A stretch of DNA of 39,811 nucleotides from an uncultured Pseudovibrio sp. (GTDB taxonomy: Bacteria > Pseudomonadota > Alphaproteobacteria > Rhizobiales > Stappiaceae): assembly GCA_947502585.1 (NCBI GenBank), contig CANNAV010000024.1, positions 1 to 39,811 on the forward strand, in the 5' to 3' direction. The notes beneath the pieces were generated by a model that ran no database searches, was not told the DNA's origin, and saw only the letters and a list, made by a program, of their open reading frames with translations. A program made the position numbers and the translations under genes. This document shows positions 1 through 8,505 of the stretch, piece by piece (position 1 is the first letter of the stretch; every line of letters begins with the position of its first letter).

Positions 1-349
1 AAACACCGCCAAATGCACAAACTTGACCAGATCAAAGGAGCTGCATAACCTATAAGCCCGCAACGTCTCTCAGGCGAATTTCAACAAAGAGTGGGACATC
101 CCCATTGAGGAGGTCAGGAGGCGAGAACGTGTTATTCGCATTTTTCCAAATGAAGCCTCGGCCCTACGCCTCATGGGAGCTCTCCTGGCTGAAATCCATG
201 AGGACTGGCAGGCCCGAAAATACTTCGATATGGACGAATTTCATGAGTGGATCGCGCTACGACAAGAGGAAAAAAAGACAAAAACTACATCTAGATCTGA
301 TCAACCCGCCAAACCTGAAATCCGAATTTACAGCAGACTTGGGACTTGA
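1..349 (+). pseudogene. IS256-family (mutator) transposase, C-terminal remnant
   Basis: The frame open from about position 56 to the TGA at 347-349 reads as the tail of an IS256-type transposase. It has an N-K-E-W segment, then IEEVRRRERVIRIFPNEAS followed by A-L-R-L, which is the conserved end of this family, and finally an acidic/basic low-complexity tail. An in-frame TAA at 53-55 cuts it off from anything upstream, and the window edge removes the rest. No DDE catalytic residues remain, so this is a dead fragment. It marks the left side of the region as a place of past insertion-sequence activity. The family call rests on the motif alone. Confidence 0.7.
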
Positions 350-739
350 CCGTTTGATACGAGCTAAAACACTTATTGGACTGCAGAACCTGTGTTATAA
401 CATGCGACGACTGGTGCAGCCGAAGAACAAAGTATGCGAGATCTCCCGCTAACTCGCGAAAAAACGGCAATATTCTCAACCTCCCTTAATGTGATGTTCC
501 CAAAATTATCCGAAGACGAATAAGCGCATAAACAACCCGCTTTTCAAAGGGGCGCTACGGGGCGCTACATTCCTTGTCCAAACGGTACATTTATTTTCAA
601 TGGTGCCCTTCACATAGAGTTCACGGGCAGTCAAAAATTACTGGGCTATTCCGAATAATACTCAATTCAAAGCTGAATATAATCCGGTTGCTTAGAAATT
701 TCCGCCTATACTTTCCTTTAGTCTGTAAAGGGAATGCGT
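350..739. other. Intergenic region upstream of the MFS gene
   Basis: No gene was recognised. The stretch contains a perfect tandem 10-mer GGGGCGCTAC at 549-558 and 559-568, and a perfect -10-like hexamer TATAAT at 678-683, about 55 bases before the transporter start. No convincing -35 box sits at the usual distance. Confidence 0.5.
678..683 (+). promoter_or_regulatory. Candidate -10 box for the MFS transporter
   Basis: TATAAT matches the sigma-70 -10 consensus and lies about 55 bases upstream of the start codon at 740. The -35 region is poor, so this is a weak call that would suggest activator dependence if real. Confidence 0.3.
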
Positions 740-2128
740 ATGATTATCGTTCTGGCATACATCGTCGTACTCTGTGGTTTACTCTATGGCTACAACCTGG
801 GCGTCATCGCCGGCGCTTACGAAGCTGTCAAAGCGGAATTTGGATTCTCTGCTTATTGGGGCGGCCTTCTGGTTGCGTCCCTGTCCGTCGGCGGTTTGAT
901 CGGAGCATACCTGAGCGCCTATCTCAGCGATAGATTTGGCAGGCGGTCAACACTCATTATCGCAGCCCTGTTCATTATTATCGGTTCAGGGATGTCTGGT
1001 GTCGTAGAAGATCTTTACCAGCTTACGCTTGCCCGTTCCCTGATCGGCGTTGGAATTGGTTTGTCTTCCATGGCCGGCCCTCAATATGTATCCGAAATAG
1101 CTCCCAATAAAGTCAGAGGCCGTTTGCTTGCTACGTTTCAGTTTATGATCTCCTTTGGTATTTTAATCGGTTATCTGTCTAATCTGGTTACACTTGATTT
1201 CGGCTATAATGCGGAAATTATCAATCGTTGGCAGTTCGTGTTCCTCCTCTCTGCAGTCCCTGCAGTGTTTTTGCTTTTCGGAATCTGGAGTGCGCCCGAA
1301 AGCCCGCGCTGGCTCGTCATGGCAAATCGCGCAGCAGAAGCGGAAACAGTCTTTGAAAAGGTCGAGCCGAACCGATCCGGGGAGTGGATCAAAGGTAATG
1401 TTAAGCGGATCGAACAAGACCTCTCCAAAGTAACAGACCCTAAGGGAGGATGGCTGGACCTCGTCAATCCAAAAAACCGGCCTATTACCAGTTTCTGTGT
1501 CTTTATCTTCCTGTTCCAACAACTTAGCGGCATCAATGCTGTCGTCTACTACGCACCAGAGCTCTTTGGTGACCTGGGGTTTTCTGCGGAGGCAAGCCGT
1601 CTGTCTGCAACGGTAGGTCTTGGTATAGTGTTTACTCTGGCTGCAGCTGCCAGCTTGTTCCTTATTGATCGAGTGGGACGAAGGCCCTTGCTCGTCTATG
1701 GATTACCCGTTTGTGCACTCTCTCAGTTCATGATCGTGGGAAGCTTCTTCCTGGGGGACGGTGCGGGCACTGCCTTATCCGTAACAGGTCTGTGCCTCTA
1801 TGTGATTTCCTTCTCCCTCTCCGTGGGGCCTCTGCCATGGGTTTACATATCTGAGGTGTTTCCGAATTATCTGAGGGCCAAAGGGATGGTCGTTGCGGTA
1901 ACCGTCAACTGGGTATTCACATTCCTTGTCGTGTTTGGATTCCCCAGGGTGAATGAGGTCTTCTCAATCACCGAAATCTTCCTGTTCTTCGCCACATGTT
2001 GTTGTATTGGCACCGTATATACGATCCGCCGTGCTCCTGAGACGAAAGGTGTCTCGCTGGAAGACATCTATACACTGTTTCATGAAGGAGCAGGGGAGAC
2101 GGCCGAGAAGCCAGCCGCTGGCGAATAA
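740..2128 (+). CDS. MFS sugar porter family transporter
   Basis: A 462-residue inner-membrane secondary transporter of the sugar porter family (XylE/GalP/GLUT type), expected to import a monosaccharide or polyol with protons. Family signatures occur in order: S-D-R-F-G-R-R-S in the loop after TM2, PESPRWLV before the central loop, G-I-N-A-V-V-Y-Y-A-P in TM7, D-R-V-G-R-R-P after TM8, and P-E-T-K-G after TM12. About twelve hydrophobic segments fit the usual length. An upstream ATG at 734 is also in frame, but the purine-rich AAAGGG at 728-733 is better spaced for the ATG at 740. The gene stands alone, with IS debris on both sides and a convergent kinase operon beyond the IS5 element. The substrate cannot be read from the sequence. 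Confidence 0.9.
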   Translation: MIIVLAYIVVLCGLLYGYNLGVIAGAYEAVKAEFGFSAYWGGLLVASLSVGGLIGAYLSAYLSDRFGRRSTLIIAALFIIIGSGMSGVVEDLYQLTLARSLIGVGIGLSSMAGPQYVSEIAPNKVRGRLLATFQFMISFGILIGYLSNLVTLDFGYNAEIINRWQFVFLLSAVPAVFLLFGIWSAPESPRWLVMANRAAEAETVFEKVEPNRSGEWIKGNVKRIEQDLSKVTDPKGGWLDLVNPKNRPITSFCVFIFLFQQLSGINAVVYYAPELFGDLGFSAEASRLSATVGLGIVFTLAAAASLFLIDRVGRRPLLVYGLPVCALSQFMIVGSFFLGDGAGTALSVTGLCLYVISFSLSVGPLPWVYISEVFPNYLRAKGMVVAVTVNWVFTFLVVFGFPRVNEVFSITEIFLFFATCCCIGTVYTIRRAPETKGVSLEDIYTLFHEGAGETAEKPAAGE

Positions 2129-2388
2129 GGTCTACACACCCAGATGGCACCTTACGTTTTCCATGCAGTGTTGAATCCCTGGATCTGCGGGCAGGGGGTG
2201 AGCAAGGCGAGCAGGCAGTGCCTAGGCTACGTATTAAGTTAGTGGCTCCTTATGGATTTCGGGGAGTTATTTCACAAGTAGTTCAATCATCGCTGAAATG
2301 GCAGCTTTTCCTCTAGGCTTTATATTGTGGATGCACTCTAACCCCCCCCCTAGGTAGAGCGGTAGTTTTTCCTGTGATATCCCCGGTG

Positions 2389-3487
2389 GGCGTTGTTGCA
2401 TTAATTCTGTGACGGGGATACGGTCTGCGCAGTATTAATGATCAAAGACCACTTTATGCCTTTTAAACAGACAGACGATCGACGTCACAAGTTCGACAAA
2501 GCCCGGTTTAAAGTGACGAACTGCTCTGAGTATAATGAAAGCCTGCGTAGACGCGGTGACATCACAATCTGGATTGATGACAGCGTTGCAGATGCCTGGT
2601 CCGCCCCGGCAAACAACCGCCGTGGGAAGCCGGCCACGTACTCTGATCTGGCCATAGAGACCTGTTTGAGGATCAGGTCAGTCTTAGGTCTGGCCTTAAG
2701 GCAAACACAGGGTTTTGTGAGCTCCCTGTTCAGACTGCTGGAGCTTGACTTACCTGTTCCTGACAGTTCAACGCTGTCGCGCCGCTGTGATGGACTGGAG
2801 CTGTCCAGACCCAAACGGGATCGTCAGCCCGGCACGACAACCCTTGTGATTGATAGTACTGGTCTGAAGGTCTTTGGTGCCGGTGAGTGGCAGGAAAGTA
2901 ATCACGGGACCCGTGAAAAGCGCAGGAAATGGCGAAAAGTGCATCTTGGTCTCGACCTTGATACGGGTGAAGTCCTTTGTTCTGAATTGACCGAAGACAG
3001 TGTTGGCGATCCAGCGATGGTGCCGGATCTTCCGGATCAGATCGACGGGACGTGACCACGTTTCAGGTGATGGAGCCTATGACGGGGATCCGACCAGACA
3101 GGAAACCGAAGATCGTTATGGCGGGGTTGAAGTTATCATCCCGCCGCCCAAAACAGCCGTTCTCAGTTCTCATGCTGAGTGTGCGCCCAGCACCCGTGAC
3201 CGGGATATTCTTCTGATAGAAAAGCATGGCCGAATGGGCTGGCAGAAGCGGAAAAGATACGGTCGCCGTTCACGAGGTGCGACCTTGATGGGGCGTTGCA
3301 AACAGGTCATCGGGCCCACATTCAGGTCCCGTAAACCGGAAAACCAGAAGACGGAATCCAGGATCAATGTTTTCGTCCTCAACACAATGACCGCCCTCGG
3401 ACGTCCCGCGTTCGAGCGGATAAAAGCGACCTGAGTGCAGCGGGTAAGGGCGTACTTTAAGCTGAACTGGATTGATGCGACAACGCC
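2389..3487 (+). mobile_element. IS5-family insertion sequence, degenerate
   Basis: A transposase pseudogene is bracketed by imperfect terminal inverted repeats. The left end, GGCGTTGTTGCATTAATTC at 2389-2407, matches the reverse complement of the right end at 3469-3487 with only a few transitions. The resulting element of about 1.1 kb is the normal size for IS5-type elements. No target-site duplication is apparent in the bases outside the ends, which suggests an old insertion or later rearrangement. It sits between the MFS gene and the end of the kinase operon and breaks no recognisable gene. Confidence 0.8.
2438..3434 (+). pseudogene. IS5-family transposase, frameshifted
   Basis: Two overlapping frames together cover an IS5/IS903-like DDE transposase. 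The first (2438-3055) carries the N-terminal DUF772-like helical part and the first catalytic Asp in VIDSTGLKVFG. The second (read from about 3055 to 3434) carries the second Asp in GDGAYDG and the C-terminal RRSR...MGR...VIGP region. The break falls around 3045-3065, where single-base losses in GACGGGACGTGACC restore the expected D-G-x-V-T-T reading. In the C-terminal part, the position where the family has its catalytic Glu (R-R-S-R-x-E-x-x-M-G-R) reads RRSRGATLMGR, so the third acidic residue also appears lost. The element should not be able to move by itself. Confidence 0.85.
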
Positions 3488-3546
3488 ACTCACTGGGCGA
3501 TGACAGCTGTTGTACAAACAGCGTCCCAGCCTAAGAGCGGTATTTT

Positions 3547-5085
3547 CTAACCGACAATTTTTCTGAGTGCTTTGTTCAGCGGAGCGAGCCTGCGTGGCAT
3601 GGGCAGGTAGACGTGCTCAAACAGCTTCTTATAGAGCCGGACAGCTTTCGGGTCAGGCTTAAACACCTCATTTTGCCGCGTCATGGCTTTCATGGCCTGA
3701 GGGAAGTCGGAGTGGATTCCAGCGCCTACGCTTGCGGCAATGGCAGCGCCCAGACCTGCAGTTTCAAAAGTATGCGGGCGCTCGGTTGGCAGGCCAAAAA
3801 TATCTGCAGTGATCTGCATAATGGCATCTGATTGGGAGCCTCCGCCGGAAACACGCAGGACTTTGATCTTTTCACCACTTTTGCTCTCGATCCGCTTTAA
3901 CCCACGATGCAGCTCCAGTGTGATGCCTTCAATGATAGCGCGGTAGATGTGGCCTCTGGTATGCACATCGCCAAAGCCTATGATTGCACCCTTTACTGGC
4001 GTGGAGCGTCCGTTATCGCGGCCCCATTTGGGCAGTAACGTCAGGCCATGAGAACCGGGAGGAGTGCTGTTAAGCAGGTCGTCGAAGAATACTTCGACCG
4101 GACTGCCAATCTCCCTGGCTTTTTCCTGCTCTGGATGACCAAACTCTTCCTTGAACCAGTTGACCATCCAGTACCCCAGAATAACAGAGGTTTCTGGCGT
4201 GAACATACGCGGTAAACCGCCTGCATAGGCTGGCAGAGGGCGCTCTACCTCGAAGTACTTTCTGGAGTGAATGGTCGCGGTTGCCCGGGTGCCATAACTT
4301 AGGCAACCAACGCTGGCATCTACTGCGCCGCAGCCGACGACTTCACACGCTTTGTCAGCAGCTGCGGAGATGACCGGTAAACCTTCCGGCAGTCCGGTGT
4401 GCTGCGCAGCTTCTTTACCCACATATCCAATGGGTTTTCCTGGTTCTATAAGCTCTGCTAAATGACTGCGTTTGAAAGCGAAGAGCTTCCAGAGAAAGTG
4501 ATTTTCACTTGCCCACTGCTGCTTTTTGTAGTCATAGGGAATGTAGCCAACCTGTGCGGCCGTTGAATCGCGAAAAAGGTCTGTCAGCTTAAAATTGAGG
4601 TAGCCGGAAACCTGCAGAAACTTATAGGTTTTCTTCCAGATTTCGGGCTGATTGACTGCGATCCAGTTCACTTCACATTCGCTGCGCACACTCCTGATGG
4701 ATCGAGACAAGCCTGCAACGCAAAAGACTGTTTTCCAGAGCAGCGGCAATGGTTTTTGCTGGTCTTCAATGCGTTCATCCATCCATGTTATGGCAGGGCG
4801 CAGAGGGATGCCTCTCTCATCAACGGAGATTTGCGTACCACGCTGTGTCGTGACACTCATTGCTTTGACGGCCGCCGGGTCAGCCCCTCTGTCCCACAAC
4901 TCACGGCAGCAGCGACCCAGCAACTCCCACAGAATAAGCGGATCAATCTCAGACCAACCGGCAGTGTCGCTTTGATAATCCGCAATTGGTTTTTGCACCT
5001 TGGACAGGAGCGTCCCGTCCGGAGAGAACAGTAAGGCCCGGATGCTCTGGCTTCCGCAGTCGATGGCGAGAAGTGTTTCTGTCAT
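3547..5085 (-). CDS. FGGY-family carbohydrate kinase
   Basis: A 512-residue cytoplasmic kinase of the FGGY family, normal in length, expected to transfer phosphate from ATP to a polyol or sugar. The N-terminal phosphate-binding motif reads LLAIDCGSQSIRALLFS. The mid-protein AADKACEVVGCGA carries the likely catalytic Asp, and the C-terminal half has the adenosine motif GGGSQSDAIMQITADIFGLP. The N-terminus differs from true glycerol kinases (D-Q-G-T-T-S-S-R), so this is a divergent subgroup with unknown substrate, closer in style to YgcE-type kinases. Its ATG overlaps the stop of the upstream GlpD-like gene in an ATGA, so the two are translationally coupled. Context suggests glycerol, dihydroxyacetone or an alkylglycerol as substrate, but this is inference. 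Confidence 0.88.
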   Translation of the reverse strand: MTETLLAIDCGSQSIRALLFSPDGTLLSKVQKPIADYQSDTAGWSEIDPLILWELLGRCCRELWDRGADPAAVKAMSVTTQRGTQISVDERGIPLRPAITWMDERIEDQQKPLPLLWKTVFCVAGLSRSIRSVRSECEVNWIAVNQPEIWKKTYKFLQVSGYLNFKLTDLFRDSTAAQVGYIPYDYKKQQWASENHFLWKLFAFKRSHLAELIEPGKPIGYVGKEAAQHTGLPEGLPVISAAADKACEVVGCGAVDASVGCLSYGTRATATIHSRKYFEVERPLPAYAGGLPRMFTPETSVILGYWMVNWFKEEFGHPEQEKAREIGSPVEVFFDDLLNSTPPGSHGLTLLPKWGRDNGRSTPVKGAIIGFGDVHTRGHIYRAIIEGITLELHRGLKRIESKSGEKIKVLRVSGGGSQSDAIMQITADIFGLPTERPHTFETAGLGAAIAASVGAGIHSDFPQAMKAMTRQNEVFKPDPKAVRLYKKLFEHVYLPMPRRLAPLNKALRKIVG

Positions 5086-6740
5086 CCTGCGGTCACCTCA
5101 TGCACTATTTCCTGTACTTGCGGTGCTCGTGTTGATGGCAGACTGTAGTGATCCCGCCAAATCTGACGATAGCGCCACCACTCATCCCGCCATTTATCCA
5201 TGGACCACCCCAGTTTATCTCTAAGCCGTGCTTCCAGTTCGTCAGCAAATGCTGCCCCGCCTTTTTCCAACACTAAGCCAATTCGTGTGCGGCGCAAAAG
5301 GAGATCGTCCAAATGCACGACTTCCTCATGCATGACTGCCCACTCAAGCTCTGCCCATAAGCAATTTGTGCCACCAACAGCGGAAAGGCCAATGGGGGAC
5401 ATGGCTGAGATGAATGTTAGCAGATCAGCACCATAGCAGCCCTGTAATCGCTTGAGTTCCGTATCCGGGAGGTTCGTCCCGGCCCCGGAGACAGCGAAAT
5501 TTTGCGGGGGTTCGAACACATAGTCTCCTGCCTGCGCAGTGTTTTTGCCTTCCAGATAGGGGGCGCATGTTTCCATCACTTGTTCTGCCATCACACGGAA
5601 CGTAGTGAGCTTGCCGCCTGTTACGGTAATAGTGCCGGCATCATCCCATACCACGTGATCGCGTTTGGCTTTTGAAGGATGCAACTCTTTGGGATTTACG
5701 CCTTTCTTGCCTACGATTGGCCGGACCCCTGACCATGTTGAAATGACGTCTTCTTCTGAGAGCTTTGCGCCCGGGAAATTGTGGTTGGCACCATCCAGAA
5801 GATAAGATACTTCCTCTGCAGAGATTGCCGCTTCCAGATCTGGGTTCACAGAATGATCCAGGTCCGTCGTCCCAATCACGGTACGGCCCAGCCATGGGTA
5901 GATGAAGACGCCACGCTCATCCTGCGGGTGCAGATACGTCAGGCATTGATGCACCGGCATACGCCAGGACGGGACTACGATGTGGCTGCCCCGTAAAGGG
6001 CGTATGCGTTTGCTGTGGCCCATTTGCTCACGAAGACCATCTGCCCAGACACCCGTTGCGTTGATTACTGTTTTGGCTGAGATAGTAAAGACTTCGCTGG
6101 TTTCCTGGTCTAGTATTTCAAGGCATTTTAGTCCTTCCCCCTGAATATGAACCATCTTCACAGCCGCATAGTTGAGCGTTATAGCGCCGCTGCGTCTGGC
6201 ATCAGCAAGGACACGCAGGACGAGGCGGCTGTCATCGGTCAGGGCATCAGTGTATTGCGCTGAGCCGAGTAAACCAGGTTCATTGAGTCCCGGGAGAGCA
6301 GCGATGGTCTGGTCGCGATCCAGATATTTGTGGTCGCGCTTTCTGGCGAAACATCCGTAGATGTTCAGAAGTACAGAGAAGGCTCGGCGGTTTGGGAACT
6401 GGTTTTTGCGGAATGGAAACAGGTAGCTCATGGGTTCAATGAGGCCGGGGGCTTCCTTCATGAGCCTTTCGCGTTCCCGCACAGATTCCCGTGCCAGTCG
6501 GAATTCGCCCTGAGACAGGTAACGTAAACCGCCATGCACCATTTTGGAGGATCGGCTGGAAGTGCCCCATGCATAATCCTGTTTTTCCAGCAGCATAACA
6601 TCGTGGCCAGCTCTGCTTGCCATCAATGCAACTCCAGCTCCGGTGATTCCACCACCAACAACAACCATGTCCCAGGGCTTGCTGCGCTCTTTTATAAGTG
6701 CCAGTTTTTCCTGCCTGCTGAGTTGCCTTTTACTCGCCAT
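5082..6740 (-). CDS. GlpD-like FAD-dependent glycerol-3-phosphate dehydrogenase
   Basis: A 552-residue flavoprotein of the GlpD family, which oxidises sn-glycerol-3-phosphate to dihydroxyacetone phosphate at the membrane surface and feeds electrons to quinone. The Rossmann motif VVVGGGITGAGVALMASRAG is followed by LLEKQDYAWGTSSRSSKMVH and GGLRYL, the diagnostic GlpD start. The C-terminal half includes the G-G-K-L-T-T-F-R motif and the DAO C-terminal domain. I chose the ATG at 6740 because AGGAGG sits five bases before it; the GTG at 6746 overlaps that ribosome-binding site. It is the middle gene of a three-gene operon, 24 bases after the AGPS-like gene and overlapping the kinase. Whether the substrate is G3P itself or a related phosphoester is not certain. 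Confidence 0.9.
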   Translation of the reverse strand: MASKRQLSRQEKLALIKERSKPWDMVVVGGGITGAGVALMASRAGHDVMLLEKQDYAWGTSSRSSKMVHGGLRYLSQGEFRLARESVRERERLMKEAPGLIEPMSYLFPFRKNQFPNRRAFSVLLNIYGCFARKRDHKYLDRDQTIAALPGLNEPGLLGSAQYTDALTDDSRLVLRVLADARRSGAITLNYAAVKMVHIQGEGLKCLEILDQETSEVFTISAKTVINATGVWADGLREQMGHSKRIRPLRGSHIVVPSWRMPVHQCLTYLHPQDERGVFIYPWLGRTVIGTTDLDHSVNPDLEAAISAEEVSYLLDGANHNFPGAKLSEEDVISTWSGVRPIVGKKGVNPKELHPSKAKRDHVVWDDAGTITVTGGKLTTFRVMAEQVMETCAPYLEGKNTAQAGDYVFEPPQNFAVSGAGTNLPDTELKRLQGCYGADLLTFISAMSPIGLSAVGGTNCLWAELEWAVMHEEVVHLDDLLLRRTRIGLVLEKGGAAFADELEARLRDKLGWSMDKWRDEWWRYRQIWRDHYSLPSTRAPQVQEIVHEVTAG

Positions 6741-6764
6741 TGCCACCTCCTCCAGGATTGTGAG

Positions 6765-8390
6765 TTATGCGGGTTCGGTGTCGGTCACGGTTTCCTCGGA
6801 GATCAGAACTCCAGGGTTCATACGGTGGTCCGGATCAAAGTGCGTGCTCAGTGCTTTCAGGGCCCCCATTCCCAGCGCACCTTTTTCCGCGGGCAGATAC
6901 GGCGCGTGATCACGTCCGACACCATGCTGGTGACTGATGGTTCCGCCATGGGCGACTACGGTTTCAGACGCAAGTTTCTTGATGATTTTCCAGCGTTCCA
7001 GCGTCTCTTCATAGGTGTTGGCTACAGGGAACAGATACGTGGTGTAGGCGCTTGAACCCTGCGGGTAGACGTGAGACAGATGCGTGAAGGCGAACACGGG
7101 AATATCCTGCTCCTTCAGAGCTTTGGTGATGCTCTGCTCAACCACATTGATGTATGGGCGCAGAGCAGACCAGTCCATCGCAGTCTCAAAGGTGTCGACG
7201 CCCACACCATGTTCCCACAGAGGATGGCGCAGATATGGCCCTTTGAAGCGGCCTTCCTTCCATTTGTCGCCCAACCTCCTGGAGAGGACACGCCTGGCGC
7301 CGTGCTGCTTCAGGTAAGTGTTTGCGAGTTTCCTGTTTACGGAGACTTGCTTCTTTGATCCTGTCAGGCCGAAAGTGAGCATACACTTCTGGTCTGTCAG
7401 GCCCTTAAGTCTGAAAAGCATGTTGAGCCTGGAAAGCTTCTTTTCCGGCACCGCCAGTTTCAGACTGACATCGGTTTCTGTCGCATTGCTCAGACGCATC
7501 ATGGAGAGAGGGATACGGCCTTGCGTGATGGCCTGAACCGCAGCAACACCACTTTCCCAATCCGGCATGAAGACCGTGTAGAACTGCTCGGCTTCCGCCA
7601 ATGGGGTGACGCGCAGTTTTACTTCTGTGAGAATGCCAAGCGTGCCTTCTGAACCGAGCACCATTTCCCGCAGATCAGGGCCAGCTGAGGATGCAGGAAG
7701 GCCTGGAATTTCCAGTGTTCCCTTCAGGGTTTCCAATGTGCCGCCCGCGAAGAGTTGTTCTATGCGACCGTAACGCAGAGATTGTTGACCAGAGGAGCGT
7801 GTGGCCACCCATCCACCAGCTGTGGAGAGTTCAAAGCTTTGTGGAAAGTGACCGAGCGTATACCCGATAGCGGCCAGCTGTGCTTCCAGATCCGGCCCGC
7901 GCACGCCAGCTCCGAAAGTCGCTATCTGGCTCTCTTTGTCGAAGTCCAGCAGGCGGTTCATGCGTGTTAGCGCAACAGTGATTTGTGCCTTCTCACCAAC
8001 AGGACACGCCAGATGGCCGACAACGGACGTGCCTCCGCCATAAGGGACGAGGATCACATCTTGCTGTGCCGCCCACGCCATAAGGTCTCGGACCTGCAGG
8101 GAGTTTTCCGGGAAGGCGACAGCATCGGGGATATGTTCAAACGCCCCACTGCGCATTTGCAGCCAGTCCGAGAAGCTCTGACCAGATGCATGTCTGATGC
8201 GTGTTTCAGGAGTTTTATCCAGCAGGGAATGGTCTGGTGCGCGAGACGCCGGAACCCGCTCAACAGCGTCCTGCAGGCTGGCGTCTGGGAGAGGCCGCGT
8301 TTCGCCCAAAAGCTCTGCAATCAGAGCCTTGGCAAAATCTGTCAGCTCCGCCTGGTGCGTGTCATCGCCCCAACCGTTCCATCTTCTCAT
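6765..8390 (-). CDS. AGPS-like FAD-binding oxidoreductase (alkyl-DHAP synthase family)
   Basis: A 541-residue flavoenzyme of the vanillyl-alcohol oxidase/AGPS superfamily. The FAD-binding (FAD_binding_4) part holds VPYGGGTSVVGHL, and then GHFPQSFELSTAGGWVATRS with S-G-Q-Q-S-x-x-Y-G-R-I-E, which closely resembles the alkyl-dihydroxyacetonephosphate synthase signature. The C-terminal ISHQHGVGRDH aligns with the HHH motif of AGPS, with Gln in the middle, followed by DPDHRMNPG. AGPS exchanges the acyl chain of acyl-DHAP for a fatty alcohol to make ether lipids; bacterial relatives such as YgcU are mostly uncharacterised. It is first in an operon with a GlpD-like enzyme (which would make DHAP) and an FGGY kinase. 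GGGGGAG precedes the ATG by eight bases. A D-lactate/2-hydroxyacid dehydrogenase role is an alternative. Confidence 0.82.
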   Translation of the reverse strand: MRRWNGWGDDTHQAELTDFAKALIAELLGETRPLPDASLQDAVERVPASRAPDHSLLDKTPETRIRHASGQSFSDWLQMRSGAFEHIPDAVAFPENSLQVRDLMAWAAQQDVILVPYGGGTSVVGHLACPVGEKAQITVALTRMNRLLDFDKESQIATFGAGVRGPDLEAQLAAIGYTLGHFPQSFELSTAGGWVATRSSGQQSLRYGRIEQLFAGGTLETLKGTLEIPGLPASSAGPDLREMVLGSEGTLGILTEVKLRVTPLAEAEQFYTVFMPDWESGVAAVQAITQGRIPLSMMRLSNATETDVSLKLAVPEKKLSRLNMLFRLKGLTDQKCMLTFGLTGSKKQVSVNRKLANTYLKQHGARRVLSRRLGDKWKEGRFKGPYLRHPLWEHGVGVDTFETAMDWSALRPYINVVEQSITKALKEQDIPVFAFTHLSHVYPQGSSAYTTYLFPVANTYEETLERWKIIKKLASETVVAHGGTISHQHGVGRDHAPYLPAEKGALGMGALKALSTHFDPDHRMNPGVLISEETVTDTEPA

Positions 8391-8440
8391 CTTGGTCGCT
8401 CCCCCACACGTATAAACTGTACCACGTGACGCATGCTACA

Positions 8441-8466
8441 CATAGTTTACGAATAGGAAAACTATG
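8441..8466. promoter_or_regulatory. Inverted repeat, candidate operator of the AGPS-like operon
   Basis: CATAGTTT at 8441-8448 and AAACTATG at 8459-8466 form a perfect 8-base inverted repeat with a 10-base spacer. Half-site centres are about 18 bases apart, suitable for a dimeric regulator. The repeat is about 50 bases upstream of the AGPS-like start codon and 40 bases beyond the end of pncB. No T-run follows on either strand, which argues against a terminator. The regulator is not identified. Confidence 0.45.
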
Positions 8467-8505
8467 CAAGTGGACTATTTTGAGCAATGGCTAAAATATG
8501 TCGTG

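Noticed and set aside
549..568. Tandem 10-base repeat GGGGCGCTAC
   Set aside because: Only two copies, with no relation to a gene or promoter element; probably a chance duplication.
2342..2350. Run of nine C downstream of the MFS gene
   Set aside because: It lies in non-coding sequence just outside the IS5 element and affects no reading frame.
3502..3525. Hairpin GCTGTT/AACAGC just after the kinase operon
   Set aside because: The stem is sound, but no T-run follows on the minus strand, so I did not call it a terminator.
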